Shown: positions 1 through 9,757, counted from the stretch's first letter. The stretch is 28,827 nucleotides of DNA from CAWGCE01 sp964480915 (GCA_964480915.1 CAYZRS010000060.1:1-28827), one strand, 5' to 3'. Program-made: numbers and translations. The notes: generated from the letters alone by a model not told the origin.

Positions 1-49
1 ACTTAGCACCGATTCTCTCACTTAGGCTGGTACAAAACCTGGGGGGTGG

Positions 50-514
50 TCACTGTTCAGGAGCTTCATACTCAGATTCAATCGCCCGATCCTTGACAAC
101 GATGACCGCACATTTCGCGTGGCGCAGCACGAACTGAGCGACACTCCCGAACAGGAACCGCTGTATGCCGCGATAGCCGTGCGTCCCCATGACAATCGCG
201 TGGCACTTCTTCTGTTCCGCATACTTGACGATGGTTTCCCCTTCCAAACCGACCAGATGGGCGTATTCGATGTTGACGCGAATGTCTTTCAACTCCTCCA
301 AACGCGAGTCTGGTTCTGGATGATAAGGCGGCATCGGTCCATATCCGACAAAGCCGGACACATAAGCTGGCGGCGGAGGCGAGACGTGAATCAACAGGAG
401 CGTCGCCTCTTGAGCAACCGCCAGATCAACGGCTTGGCGAAATGCCACGTTGCTGCAGGGAGAGAAATCGACCGGGCACAAAATTCGTTTGTCGTTCATC
501 GCTGACACTTTCAC
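50..514 (-). CDS. Universal stress protein (UspA family)
   Basis: A single-domain UspA-type nucleotide-binding protein of 154 residues, the usual size for the family. It opens with the typical strand (ILCPVDFSPCSNVAF) and ends with the ATP-binding signature G-x2-G-x9-G-S at residues 110-124 (GTHGYRG...FGS), followed by the terminal strand AVIVVKD. These features suggest an ATP-binding rather than a non-binding Usp. The start is a choice between GTG at 514, which has AAGGA seven bases upstream, and ATG at 499, which has no clear ribosome site; I took the GTG. A proline-rich loop (residues 46-68) is inserted after the second strand. The gene is divergent from a second Usp gene, so the two may share a control region at 515-806. 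Usp proteins are cytoplasmic and generally linked to starvation or redox stress; the partner here is unknown. Confidence 0.93.
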   Translation of the reverse strand: MKVSAMNDKRILCPVDFSPCSNVAFRQAVDLAVAQEATLLLIHVSPPPPAYVSGFVGYGPMPPYHPEPDSRLEELKDIRVNIEYAHLVGLEGETIVKYAEQKKCHAIVMGTHGYRGIQRFLFGSVAQFVLRHAKCAVIVVKDRAIESEYEAPEQ

Positions 515-806
515 TTCAGTTTCCTTGCTTTATGGACTTATCAGCCGCCTGTACTAAGCCACCCCTTTGCACGTTTTGTTCCAAAGGAAGCGAGATAGAC
601 GCTCAAACGGAATCGGCCGCAGGCGTCACGGTGTTTGGGCGGCCCCCAGCCACCACATCCAGCGTGCCCGGCGCTCCTAACTGCGCAGCAGTGTGCAATC
701 GGGCGCGCCGGTTCGGCAGCTCTCACCAGCCCCGTTGAAGGGCAAACGACATTGGCATACCGATTGCAAAACAAAAAACGGAATCGAACCACTGGCGACC
801 CAATCC

Positions 807-1280
807 ATGAACGATTACATCATCCTCGTACCGATCGATTTTTCGAAATACGCCCGGGCAGCCCTGGTAGCCGCCACCAAGATTGCGCAAGCGCGACCAT
901 CAGCCACAATCATCACGTTGCACGTCGATCCAGGTATCGTTCCGACTTACGACGATGAACTCGGCGAGTTGGCTCCAATGCGCTGGTACCACCGCTTGCG
1001 GCTGCAAGTTGAAGAGCGCCACGCCAAGTCCAGCGCACCGATTGAAGAGATCGTGGCGCACGGGGAGCCGGTCGCTGAGATCGTCAAGAAGGCCAGCGAA
1101 TTAGACGCCGACCTGATTGTCATCGGTACTCATGGTCGGACTGGGCTGAGTCGACTGGTCTTGGGGAGTGTCACCGAGGGCGTCTTGCGCAACGCACCCT
1201 GTCCGGTGCTCTGCGTTCGACCAGGCAAGACTTCGTACGACTGCACCGCTGCGATTGCCGAACTCGGTCGCGATCGCTGA
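807..1280 (+). CDS. Universal stress protein (UspA family)
   Basis: A second UspA-family protein of 157 residues. The frame is open further upstream (to 693), but the family fold begins at the ATG at 807 (MNDYIILVPIDFSKYARA), so the longer start is unlikely. The ATP-binding signature G-x2-G-x9-G-S is complete at residues 107-121 (GTHGRTG...LGS), followed by the typical PCPVLCVRPGK strand. It differs clearly in sequence from the neighbouring Usp at 50-514, so the pair is not a recent duplication. A VIT1/CCC1-type transporter begins 92 bases downstream on the same strand and may be co-transcribed. The role in stress response is inferred from the family only. Confidence 0.93.
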   Translation: MNDYIILVPIDFSKYARAALVAATKIAQARPSATIITLHVDPGIVPTYDDELGELAPMRWYHRLRLQVEERHAKSSAPIEEIVAHGEPVAEIVKKASELDADLIVIGTHGRTGLSRLVLGSVTEGVLRNAPCPVLCVRPGKTSYDCTAAIAELGRDR

Positions 1281-1372
1281 TGGAGGTCGACAAAGCCCCC
1301 GAAGTGGCCCTTTCAACGACGCAGTCGTTACGAGCCGCCCAATGACCGTCGCAACACACCCACAGGCGAACC

Positions 1373-2119
1373 ATGAACGTCACTCTGGAACACTCACACG
1401 AACCACACGCCATTGCTGCGCGATTGCGAGACAAAACGCGTCACAGCTATCTCTCCGACTTCGTTTACGGCGCCATCGATGGCACTGTCACGACGTTTGC
1501 CGTCGTTTCCGGAGTTGCCGGCGCATCGCTGCCGGCCGAGGTCATCGTGATTCTGGGCTTGGCAAACCTCGTTGGCGACGGATTCAGCATGGCAGCCAGC
1601 AACTTCCTCGGGACGAGAACGAACCACCAGCTTTTGGATCGGGCTAAGGCCATGGAACGCAAACACATACAGCTGGCCCCAGAAGGCGAACGGGAGGAGG
1701 TCCGACAAATCTACGCCAAAAAGGGATTTGAAGGAGAGCGGTTGGACGGCATCGTCGACACCATCACGTCCGATGAAGAGCAATGGATCGAGACAATGTT
1801 GACCGACGAGCTGGGACTGCAACTGTCAACGCCATCTGCGTTTCGAGCCGCCGCAACCACGTTCACCGCCTTTCTTGTGATCGGACTGATTCCTCTGCTT
1901 TCGTTCATCGCACAGTGGTTCGTGCCACTCTCACTCAACACCGCCTATCTTTTCAGCTCAGTCCTCACCGCAATTGCTTTCTTTGCGGTGGGAGCTGCCA
2001 AGTCGATGTTCGTCGACCAGAAATGGTACGCTTCCGGACTGGAAACATTGGCCGTTGGGGGAACCGCCGCTGCACTGGCCTACGGAGTCGGCGCGATGCT
2101 GCGGGCGATCATTCCCTAG
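1373..2119 (+). CDS. VIT1/CCC1-family transporter (iron/manganese type)
   Basis: A 248-residue integral membrane protein of the VIT1/CCC1 family, which in eukaryotes moves Fe(II) or Mn(II) out of the cytosol. The N-terminal half has the family signature: SYLSDFVYGAIDGTVTTFAVV, then a second helix ending in GLANLVGDGFSMAASNFLGTR, whose Asp and Met residues lie in the transport path of the plant homologue. A charged cytoplasmic segment follows (residues about 85-150) and is rich in Glu (EREEVRQIY, DEEQWIETML), matching the metal-binding helical domain of VIT1. Three more hydrophobic helices cover residues about 158-245. The metal specificity cannot be read from the sequence. Its position next to two Usp genes suggests a stress link, perhaps metal detoxification, as an inference. 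Confidence 0.9.
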   Translation: MNVTLEHSHEPHAIAARLRDKTRHSYLSDFVYGAIDGTVTTFAVVSGVAGASLPAEVIVILGLANLVGDGFSMAASNFLGTRTNHQLLDRAKAMERKHIQLAPEGEREEVRQIYAKKGFEGERLDGIVDTITSDEEQWIETMLTDELGLQLSTPSAFRAAATTFTAFLVIGLIPLLSFIAQWFVPLSLNTAYLFSSVLTAIAFFAVGAAKSMFVDQKWYASGLETLAVGGTAAALAYGVGAMLRAIIP

Positions 2120-2142
2120 CTCCATCTAGCCCACAAATGCAT

Positions 2143-2166
2143 GCCGGGCGCACGCCATCTCCCGGC
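2143..2166. terminator. Weak hairpin between convergent genes
   Basis: GCCGGG (2143-2148) and CCCGGC (2161-2166) can pair across a 12-base loop in the short gap between the convergent VIT1/CCC1 and RND exporter genes. There is no adjacent T-run, so a role as terminator is only a position-based guess. Confidence 0.2.
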
Positions 2167-2245
2167 CACTGCTCCTTCTGCCGAGAGAGAGCGCCATGCC
2201 GCTGAACTGTCGGCGAAACCGCTTTTCTTGACCGGTCCAGCACGA

Positions 2246-4525
2246 TTAAGTGCGGGGCCTGGCGAATCGGGACAGCAGCGCGGGGAGAAAAAGGAGGTCT
2301 CCTAGTAAGGCCGATGCGATGGTAATCCCGCCGAGCGAAGCGAATGTCCGCACCTCCCGTGCATCGCCAAAGGAGACCGTTACAAAACCGGCGAGTAAGA
2401 CCAGTGTTGTCATGATCAATGCAGTGCCGACGCCTGTAAATGCATTTCGAATCGCCGCCTCTTCGTCATCGGTCTTTTTTAGCTCTTCGGTATACCGAGT
2501 GAGAAAATGGATCGTATCATCGACGGCGATTCCTAAGCAAATCGTGAAGGCGCAGACTCCGACGAACTCCAGGTATTGTCCGGTAAACACCAAAAAGGCG
2601 GCCGACAGGACCAGTGGAAACAGGTTAGGAATGATTGAAATCAGACCGATCCGCAGGCTGCGATAGGCGATCGACAGGCAGATAAAAATTACGAACGATG
2701 CCGACACGAGGCTCTTCACGAGGTCGATCAGAATCGTATAAATCTCCTCCCACCTACGGACGGCGCTCCCTTGGAGTTCCACCTCAAACGCAGGATGTGC
2801 TTCCTTGATTTCGTCGAGGCCAGCGATGAGGCGCTCGAACACCGGACCGTACTTGGCGATCCCAATATCCTGCACGCGAAACATGACCGTCCCTTGCCGA
2901 GTCTCGGGCGTGTAGAAGGCTCGCTTCAATTCCGGGGGCAGGAGCTCTAACATCGGCATGCGGTTGGCGGCCTGCGGATCGCCAGGCATCGCATCGATCA
3001 GATTGCGAATCGAGATCGGATGGCCAATCAGCGGCTCCGCCTGCAGCAATTGATCAACCTCGGTCACGACGTCGAGGACTTGCTGGGAATCGGATTCGAT
3101 CGAATCGTCCCAGCCGATATAGACTTCACCCAGCTCCAGTCCACCGAGCGCCTCGTCCATTTTCGCCAGGGCGATCACCGGCTCGGCGCTCTGCGGCAGC
3201 CCTTCCGTTTGTCGTTCGTCTGGCTGCAGCCATAAACAGACAATGGCGAGTGCCACGGTGATGCCGATGCCGAGCGAGCTGAACAGGCGCGTTCGCATCA
3301 GCACGTAGTCGACCAGCCCGCCGATGCGTGTCAGATGTTTGTCGATGAGACTTTTTTCCAGACCTCGGTGCACATTCCTGCCCAAGGGAGAAGCGGTCAG
3401 CAGGGGAATTGACATCATGACGGAAACGAATGTACACGCCACGCCCAACACACAAGACCAGCCGAATTCGCGCACGACTTCATGAGACGCCAATGAGAGC
3501 GCACCAAAACCGATGGCCGTCGTGAGTGACGTTAAGAAACAGGCCAGTCCGACTTCGTGGACTCCCTGGCGAGCCGCTTCACGCACGTCCAGCCCCTCCG
3601 CCCGCAATTTGCGAATGTGGACCATCAAATGAACGCCGTCGGTCAGTCCAACCAGGCTGACGAGGATCGGCAGAATCTCGTCGTTGAACGGGTTGTACTG
3701 CATGTTGAAGTAAGGCAGAAAACCGACCGTCCAAAAGACGCCCAGGATCGGCGCAATCGCAACGATGGTCACCGCCGCAATCCCGCGGAACAGGATGAGC
3801 GCCATGATCAGAATCATCGTGTAGCCGATGATTTGGTACTTCCATACATCCCATTCATGCTTCGCAAATGCCGTAATGAAGAGAGGAATTCGTCCCGTCA
3901 CGAAGAACTCGACTTCCAGATCCGATACTTCGGCCGCCGCCTCTTCCGCCACTTTCCGTAATCCCACGATGCAATCGTCATTCTCACGGACATAGAAGAA
4001 ATCGAAGTTCACTTGCAGCAAGAGCGTCTGCGCGTCCGCCGACAAGAACTGTCCCGCTATCAGTGGATTCTTGAGTGCCTTCTCTTTCGCTCGATCAAAC
4101 CGAGTCTGAGAGGCCGTTTCGTGTGGAAACAAGGGTTCCGGCAATCCGAAAATGTTGGCCGTCGGAATTTCATCGACCCATAGCACTTCGGTGACGTAGT
4201 CGAGCTCCTCCAAGCGTTTCACGACGTGCCGAAGCGTCTTTGCACCGGCCGGCGTAAAGAAAGACTCGGATTCGGCGAGCAGAGACGCGTGGTAGCCGCC
4301 CATCGAGTAGGCGTCGACCTCCGGAACATCGACCTGAGGTTCGGCCGACGTGGACCGAGCCGACGTCGCCTTGTCTTCCGGCTGAGCATAGAGCCAATCG
4401 TAGATTGTGTCCGGTGCGAAATGACCGGCGAACGCGAATGCGCTGATGACTCCGATCAAGAGGAACGGAATTACCGGATAGTCGACAATCCAATTCGAAT
4501 AGCGATGAAAAAGGCGATTGCTCAC
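2246..4525 (-). CDS. RND/MMPL superfamily exporter
   Basis: A 759-residue RND-superfamily membrane protein of the MMPL/Patched-like branch. The hydropathy pattern by eye is that of 12 membrane helices: one at about 14-33, a block of five at about 231-375, one at about 411-433, then five at about 600-750. Two large extracytoplasmic loops lie at about 40-225 and 435-595. Both halves carry the duplicated signature on the fourth helix, GLTDGVHLMVH at 293-303 and GIAVDDTIHFLTRY at 665-678; the second holds the acidic pair used for proton coupling. The start is a GTG with AAGGA five bases upstream. The gene follows the redoxin/cytochrome c gene with a 43-base gap and is probably co-transcribed. Substrate is unknown; family members move lipids, hopanoids or hydrophobic compounds. 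No membrane-fusion or outer-membrane partner gene is adjacent. Confidence 0.92.
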   Translation of the reverse strand: MSNRLFHRYSNWIVDYPVIPFLLIGVISAFAFAGHFAPDTIYDWLYAQPEDKATSARSTSAEPQVDVPEVDAYSMGGYHASLLAESESFFTPAGAKTLRHVVKRLEELDYVTEVLWVDEIPTANIFGLPEPLFPHETASQTRFDRAKEKALKNPLIAGQFLSADAQTLLLQVNFDFFYVRENDDCIVGLRKVAEEAAAEVSDLEVEFFVTGRIPLFITAFAKHEWDVWKYQIIGYTMILIMALILFRGIAAVTIVAIAPILGVFWTVGFLPYFNMQYNPFNDEILPILVSLVGLTDGVHLMVHIRKLRAEGLDVREAARQGVHEVGLACFLTSLTTAIGFGALSLASHEVVREFGWSCVLGVACTFVSVMMSIPLLTASPLGRNVHRGLEKSLIDKHLTRIGGLVDYVLMRTRLFSSLGIGITVALAIVCLWLQPDERQTEGLPQSAEPVIALAKMDEALGGLELGEVYIGWDDSIESDSQQVLDVVTEVDQLLQAEPLIGHPISIRNLIDAMPGDPQAANRMPMLELLPPELKRAFYTPETRQGTVMFRVQDIGIAKYGPVFERLIAGLDEIKEAHPAFEVELQGSAVRRWEEIYTILIDLVKSLVSASFVIFICLSIAYRSLRIGLISIIPNLFPLVLSAAFLVFTGQYLEFVGVCAFTICLGIAVDDTIHFLTRYTEELKKTDDEEAAIRNAFTGVGTALIMTTLVLLAGFVTVSFGDAREVRTFASLGGITIASALLGDLLFLPALLSRFARPRT

Positions 4526-4568
4526 GGCGTTCCTTCACTTGGCAATCGAAAACGACGCGGCCCTGATT

Positions 4569-6593
4569 TTAGCGAACGTGCCACCGAGCCGCCTTTTCAA
4601 TCTCTTCTCGCGTCAACAACGAATCACTATCGCTATCGATTTGTCGGAACTGGTACCGCCGAAACACCCACGGTGTCTCCGACCTGGCAACTTGACCATC
4701 CTGATTCTTGTCGAATCGGCTCAGCATTTCGGTCGCGGCCGCTTCCATGCGAGCTTTGACTTCCGGAGTCGGTTCCGGAAGTTCGTTCTCAACGACCCTT
4801 TCTGCTGGCCCCTCGGTCTCTCCTGCGTGCTTTTCTTCGGTCACCTCTTCGGCATCTTCCATCTCCTCTGGCTGATCGCGAAGCGGCTGTGACACTTGAA
4901 AGAACGCGACGGCCATCTCTTCATATGTCTGGTCGCCCCACATCACGAACTCACTCGGATTTGGGTTTACCGGGTTAGCGTCCGAATTATCAAACACGAA
5001 ATCCATTTCCAACCGATCCATTTCGCTGAATGGAAGCGGCTCCTTCAACTGATACGTATGCTGCCAATTGAAATCGTAATTTGGCACGTCGACCAGCGTT
5101 TTCGCTTCACCGCTTTTGTGGGCGTACAACTGAAACGATTTACCACGCAGATGCATGTGAGGGCTGAACGCTAGGAGCGTGCCTCGTTCGGGCAACCAGC
5201 CGACTTTGGCCTGGACGGTATGGTTACCTTGTTCGGGTGGAATTTCAAATTGCTGGTTGATGCCGATGATCGTGTAAGTCTCATGCGTGACATCTGCTGC
5301 GTCGGCGAACACGAGCCCGATCTTGGTCTTATCGTCGGCCGCAGAGCCGTTCGGCGTATAGTGTTGCTGAAACACGAATTTGGAACCGGCCGGAATCATC
5401 TGCGCGGTGCCGACAGGGTAGACCGACGCCTCCTGACCCGGCACGTAGGCCGCGATCCATCCCAATCCATGAAAGTCGACGCCATCGGGCGGTCGCACAA
5501 ACACGATGCTATGGTGCACCACGCTCCGATTGCCCGGCACGACTTCGGCCGCCGCCACCCATTTGTCTTCCGTCAACTGCGGATCGACGACGAAGTATTG
5601 ATACTCCACGGTCCCTTCGGCCGGCACCTCGAACTTGTTCGCACCCATTTCCACGACAAGGTCTGGTTTGCGCGGCAACCGCCATCCTTGCGTAAATTGC
5701 TGCTTACGAGGCAAATCGGCCGCGTCGCCATAGGGCGTACCAGCCTCCACCCACTGCCTGATCACGGTCTTGTCTTCCTCCGACATGCGCCGTGCATTGG
5801 CAAACTCGCCATGCTGGGGACTCGCGTGCCAGGGCGGCATACGTCCGTCGCCGATGACTTCCAGAATCATGTCGGCCCAGCCGGCCACTTCGTCGTAGTC
5901 GTCCAGCACGAAGGGCCCAATTTCTCCCGCACGATGGCACTCGACGCAATTCGCCTGCAGCACGCGGGCAACTTGCTGGCAGTACGTGACTTCCGTGCCC
6001 GCCGCCGCGTCGGGGTTGGCCGCACGCACACGCCCGATCAGGCACCCTTCCGGTTTGGTGACCGGCTGGGAAACGGCCTTACCCGCCAACAGCTCGTCGA
6101 TCGCCGTCCGCAAATCGTGCTTGGTGGCATTCGCTTGCGAGATCCCCGGCTGGTACTGATCATCGATGCGGCCGCGGTACCGCACGACGAATGTTTTGTC
6201 GAGCACAAACACCTCGGGTGTCCGCTTTGCGTCGAAAAAGTCGGCGATCTTGTTCTGATAATCTTTCAACAGAGGGAATGAGAGCTTGTGCCGATCAACA
6301 TAGTCACGAATTTCACTCAGCGAATCCTGACGATTACTATTCACGCCGATGAATCGGACCTGCTGACTGCCAAGCTCACCCGCCATGCGACTCAGCCGGC
6401 TCGCATACAACTTGGCCAACGGACATTCGGTCCCAAGAAAGCACACCACCGTCGCTTGCACGTCATCCTGTGGCGCAACGTCGACTGGCCGCTCGTTGAC
6501 GTCGGGCAATCGAAACGGCGCGATGGGCTCCGCATTGACCGCCGTCGCCAGCAGACCGGCCAACATCAAACAGGCTTGTATTTGTTTCTGCAT
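4569..6593 (-). CDS. Secreted redoxin - cytochrome c - copper monooxygenase-like - EF-hand protein
   Basis: A 674-residue mosaic protein. The ATG at 6593 gives a signal peptide ending at VNA-EP and has GGAAG just upstream; the frame is open to 6629 but the extra residues spoil the signal. Domain order: (1) an AhpC/TSA-type redoxin at about 25-175, with Cys51 and Cys57 (VVCFLGTECPLAK) instead of a CxxC pair; (2) a heme c site CVECH at 216-220, a planctomycete-style cytochrome segment with the possible Met ligand in GRMPPWH; (3) a region resembling copper type II ascorbate-dependent monooxygenases at about 310-570, with candidate copper ligands HH 360-361, H411 (QQHYTPNG), H479 and H481 (SPHMHLRG); (4) an acidic linker and two EF-hand loops at about 628-639 and 653-664. 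It probably acts outside the cytoplasmic membrane. The oxidised substrate is unknown. The RND exporter follows in the same operon. Confidence 0.9.
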   Translation of the reverse strand: MQKQIQACLMLAGLLATAVNAEPIAPFRLPDVNERPVDVAPQDDVQATVVCFLGTECPLAKLYASRLSRMAGELGSQQVRFIGVNSNRQDSLSEIRDYVDRHKLSFPLLKDYQNKIADFFDAKRTPEVFVLDKTFVVRYRGRIDDQYQPGISQANATKHDLRTAIDELLAGKAVSQPVTKPEGCLIGRVRAANPDAAAGTEVTYCQQVARVLQANCVECHRAGEIGPFVLDDYDEVAGWADMILEVIGDGRMPPWHASPQHGEFANARRMSEEDKTVIRQWVEAGTPYGDAADLPRKQQFTQGWRLPRKPDLVVEMGANKFEVPAEGTVEYQYFVVDPQLTEDKWVAAAEVVPGNRSVVHHSIVFVRPPDGVDFHGLGWIAAYVPGQEASVYPVGTAQMIPAGSKFVFQQHYTPNGSAADDKTKIGLVFADAADVTHETYTIIGINQQFEIPPEQGNHTVQAKVGWLPERGTLLAFSPHMHLRGKSFQLYAHKSGEAKTLVDVPNYDFNWQHTYQLKEPLPFSEMDRLEMDFVFDNSDANPVNPNPSEFVMWGDQTYEEMAVAFFQVSQPLRDQPEEMEDAEEVTEEKHAGETEGPAERVVENELPEPTPEVKARMEAAATEMLSRFDKNQDGQVARSETPWVFRRYQFRQIDSDSDSLLTREEIEKAARWHVR

Positions 6594-6787
6594 CGTCGCT
6601 TCCACGCAGGCCAGGGTTCGATTCACCACAATCCGATCGATCGCTCCATACGCATTCTAGCCGGTGATAGTTCACCTGCTCACCTTATTGACGCGCCAGC
6701 GGACCAAATTTGTTTAGCCGCTTTGCAGTATTCTCGCCTTGCTGCTTCAGAACGAGGCTCGACGGACCAGGTATCGCTGCAACAGCG

Positions 6788-9757
6788 TCACCCTTCCAGC
6801 CGCAGCCCCTGCGGAAGCGACTCGCCAAACACTTTCCCCTGGTCTTCAACTTCCAGCGCGCCACCTTCACGTACGAGTCGGATGAGCGACGTGGCCGCAT
6901 TTTCCTGTGTCAGCCAATCGACCACTCGCTTGCGAACCGAATCGTCCAGGTCACGGAAGCGATCGTTCGTCAAACGTGACATTTGCACGACGGCCAAATG
7001 TTCGACCGGCGTGCTTTCGGTCGCGTTCAACAGCGGCTCGATCCACCGGCTAGCTTGTTCAGAACTTACCACGGTGTTCAACGGACCGTAGAGCGGAGTT
7101 CGCTGGCCTAGGCGCCCCAACGCCCAGATCATGGCGCTGCGGGCATTCTTCAGCCGAGGTTTGCTTTCGGAGCTGGCGATGAAATCGCCAATCTCCATCT
7201 TCGTCGCTGCAGGCAGCAGCTCCAGAGAGCCAAGCAGACGCCAAACTTCGGATGACTCTTCCGGGCGGAGGGGAATCGCGCCACCCGAGGAGGCCTTGCC
7301 CGACATTTGCTTCGCCAACGCTCGCAATGAGGCCATCCAAGGGTCGGCGAGCGACAATTGCTGCCCGCGAGACAAACCGCCACTCAATCGACGCCAGAGT
7401 ATCAACAACTCGTGGCGAGAGGATGCATGGATCAATTTGCGCTGCAACAAGGCCCGCCACGTTTCGGTGACCCGCCAGTCATCCATGGCAACACCGTAGC
7501 CGGGACGCAATGCGTATCCGAGCAAATTCAACCAGCGCGCTTCGTGTTGGCGACTCTTTCGCCGGCCTGCCTTCACGTCGGTCTTCTTCTCGGTCACCGC
7601 AGCGCTGGCCCCATCCCATTCGAATTCCATCAGCGCCTCCCAACAACGTCGAAGAAACGGCATCGGCCATTCGGCTCGTGACATCCCTAGCGCCTCATGC
7701 AATTGCTGGGGAAGCTCGTTCGGATCAGCCGACTCGATCTGGTCGCCGTCACCATCACCTTCGGGACCAAACACGGCGCGAATTCGTTGCTCGCAATCCT
7801 GCCAAGTTTGCTCATCCAGGAGCCCCTCGGCTTCGCCATCCGATTCGTGAGCATCCATATCCGTTTGCGTTGTCGAGCGAATATCGAATTGCAGCTTCCA
7901 GCTACGGTCCGAATCGCATTCGTGGCACGCCAAATCGATCGTGCCGATCTCGGTCAGTCGCGTTCGCAGCTCGACCGACAGATCCCGCTTCTCATTGCGA
8001 CTGCGAGCTCGCAATACGGTCCGAATGGGCGGCAACGATGTCATCTGTTCCGGATCGAGCTCAAGGATCGCCCCCGGTTGATCGGCCAGCCGAATGCTGG
8101 AGACATAAATGGAGAACTCGACCGGCTGAGAAATCGTCAACCGGAATTTGCGGTCGGCCAGCGTGAACGACTGGCCCGGTTCAGCATTGCCGGGCATCAC
8201 GCAAACGACTCGGTTGTCGCCGATCCCCATGTAATAGCTGCGTGCCAGCGAGGCCGCAATGCGGACCCCTTTGTCGCGCCGCACGATTCCGTAGTACGCC
8301 GCACCTCGCGCCACGGCCAAATCCAACCGTTCATTCTCAAGCACTTGCGGCGACCAGGGCGGATCGTTCTCGCCACCACCTGCCGTATCGAACCACTGCG
8401 AGATCCGATCGACGACCGTCTGACGCAAAACGGGCGAGGCGAAAAAACCACCATTGAAGAGGACCACATCAGGCCTGGCGCGTTCCACGATACTGGCGTC
8501 CGCCCCCTCGGAACTAGCTTCCAGTCCGGCGTCGGCATGAGTCGTCAAGAACTCACCCAAGTGACGCGTGATGGCCGGGTCACTGGCATAAGGCAAACCA
8601 AACTCCTGAAATCCGCTTGCGACAGTCTGCGGCCTTTCGTCGAGCGACGTCGCTGGCAAGAAGCCATTGATGATCAAGTCGCAGATCTCCTCTCGCGTGA
8701 CTTCCGTCTGCAAACTGCCACCGATCAGCTTCGAACCGCGCCCCGGTAAGCTGACGGTCACTTTGTCGACGCTACTGCCAGCCGGAGCGGAGAGCATTTG
8801 CTCCTTGATGTTGCGGCTGCTCCCGATCAGCACATCCCACTGGTCTGCTTCTAGCTTCCCTTGCCCGCCTTGATCTGAAGTCAATTTTTGCTCGAGAAAC
8901 TTGGCGATGGCCAGATCGAGATTGTCACCACCAAGAATCAGGTGGTTGCCAACTGCGACACGGTGAAACTGGACGGTCTCTCCTGGCGATTCATCGGTGC
9001 TCGCTTCAGACCGCCTCACCCGGATCAGCGTGAAGTCGGTCGTCCCGCCGCCAATATCGCAGACGAGGATTTTTTGCCCCACCTGGACCCGCGACTCCCA
9101 GTCTTCGGCATGCTTGTCGACCCAGGCATAGAATGCGGCTTGCGGCTCTTCAATCAGCACGACACGACGGAGCCCCGCGGCGGCGGCCGCCTGGATTGTG
9201 AGCTCGCGACCGACCTCGTCGAACGAGGCGGGCAATGTCAGCACGATGTCTTGATCGGCCAGTGGATGGTCTGCGAATCGTGCGTTCCACGCCTGGCGAA
9301 CGTGGCGCAGATACTGCCCGCTGACATCGACCGGCGACAGCCGCTTCACATCTGCCGCACCATGCCAAGGCAGCAGAGCCGCCGTCCGGTCGACGCCGGT
9401 ATGGCACAGCCACGACTTTGCCGACGCGATCCCTCGCCCCGACGTCCGGGCCGTTTCATCGCGGGCATAGCTGCCCACGCAGAATTGGGGCGCCTTCTTA
9501 TCCCACGCCATTTTCAACTGCTGCCGATCCCCGGTTGAGGCAGGCTGGAAATGAAACGAGGGCAGGGTGTCGAGCGATTCGATCTCGCCGGCGGCGACCA
9601 ATTGAGGAATCGAAAGAACACGGATTCCCCACGGCTCTTCTTCCGAATCGATATAGGTAACCGCCGAGTTCGTCGTGCCGAGATCGATACCGACGACGTA
9701 ACGACTCGGTTCTTCGTCGATGAGCGGATCAAATGTCGATTTATCGGTCACGATCAA
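6788..9757 (-). CDS. Hsp70-family protein with long C-terminal extension
   Basis: A 989-residue DnaK-like protein. The actin-type ATPase motifs are clear: phosphate-1 GIDLGTTNSAVTYI at 23-36, phosphate-2 LVCDIGGGTTDFTLI at 231-245, and an adenosine-type motif VVLFNGGFFASPVLRQ. A KSWLCH motif (about 114-119) is shared with the neighbouring Hsp70. After the ATPase domain come a substrate-binding-like beta region and then about 350 residues that do not look like a DnaK lid. They are helical and rich in Trp and Arg, and resemble the extension annotated as DUF3731 in some Hsp70 homologues; that match is from memory. The start is uncertain: TTG at 9757 or GTG at 9751, with no ribosome site seen. 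It is the last gene of the DUF2760-Hsp70-Hsp70 operon. No DnaJ or GrpE gene is adjacent, so it is probably not the housekeeping chaperone. Confidence 0.93.
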   Translation of the reverse strand: MIVTDKSTFDPLIDEEPSRYVVGIDLGTTNSAVTYIDSEEEPWGIRVLSIPQLVAAGEIESLDTLPSFHFQPASTGDRQQLKMAWDKKAPQFCVGSYARDETARTSGRGIASAKSWLCHTGVDRTAALLPWHGAADVKRLSPVDVSGQYLRHVRQAWNARFADHPLADQDIVLTLPASFDEVGRELTIQAAAAAGLRRVVLIEEPQAAFYAWVDKHAEDWESRVQVGQKILVCDIGGGTTDFTLIRVRRSEASTDESPGETVQFHRVAVGNHLILGGDNLDLAIAKFLEQKLTSDQGGQGKLEADQWDVLIGSSRNIKEQMLSAPAGSSVDKVTVSLPGRGSKLIGGSLQTEVTREEICDLIINGFLPATSLDERPQTVASGFQEFGLPYASDPAITRHLGEFLTTHADAGLEASSEGADASIVERARPDVVLFNGGFFASPVLRQTVVDRISQWFDTAGGGENDPPWSPQVLENERLDLAVARGAAYYGIVRRDKGVRIAASLARSYYMGIGDNRVVCVMPGNAEPGQSFTLADRKFRLTISQPVEFSIYVSSIRLADQPGAILELDPEQMTSLPPIRTVLRARSRNEKRDLSVELRTRLTEIGTIDLACHECDSDRSWKLQFDIRSTTQTDMDAHESDGEAEGLLDEQTWQDCEQRIRAVFGPEGDGDGDQIESADPNELPQQLHEALGMSRAEWPMPFLRRCWEALMEFEWDGASAAVTEKKTDVKAGRRKSRQHEARWLNLLGYALRPGYGVAMDDWRVTETWRALLQRKLIHASSRHELLILWRRLSGGLSRGQQLSLADPWMASLRALAKQMSGKASSGGAIPLRPEESSEVWRLLGSLELLPAATKMEIGDFIASSESKPRLKNARSAMIWALGRLGQRTPLYGPLNTVVSSEQASRWIEPLLNATESTPVEHLAVVQMSRLTNDRFRDLDDSVRKRVVDWLTQENAATSLIRLVREGGALEVEDQGKVFGESLPQGLRLEG

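Noticed and set aside
5220..6281. Plus-strand open frame of 353 codons inside the redoxin/cytochrome gene
   Set aside because: Antisense to a mosaic protein with heme, copper and EF-hand motifs; the peptide has no such motifs and is His/Arg-rich.
7697..8749. Plus-strand open frame of about 350 codons inside the long Hsp70 gene
   Set aside because: It lies wholly antisense to a gene with clear Hsp70 motifs, has no recognisable domain, and its Arg/His/Pro-rich composition is typical of a GC-rich antisense shadow.
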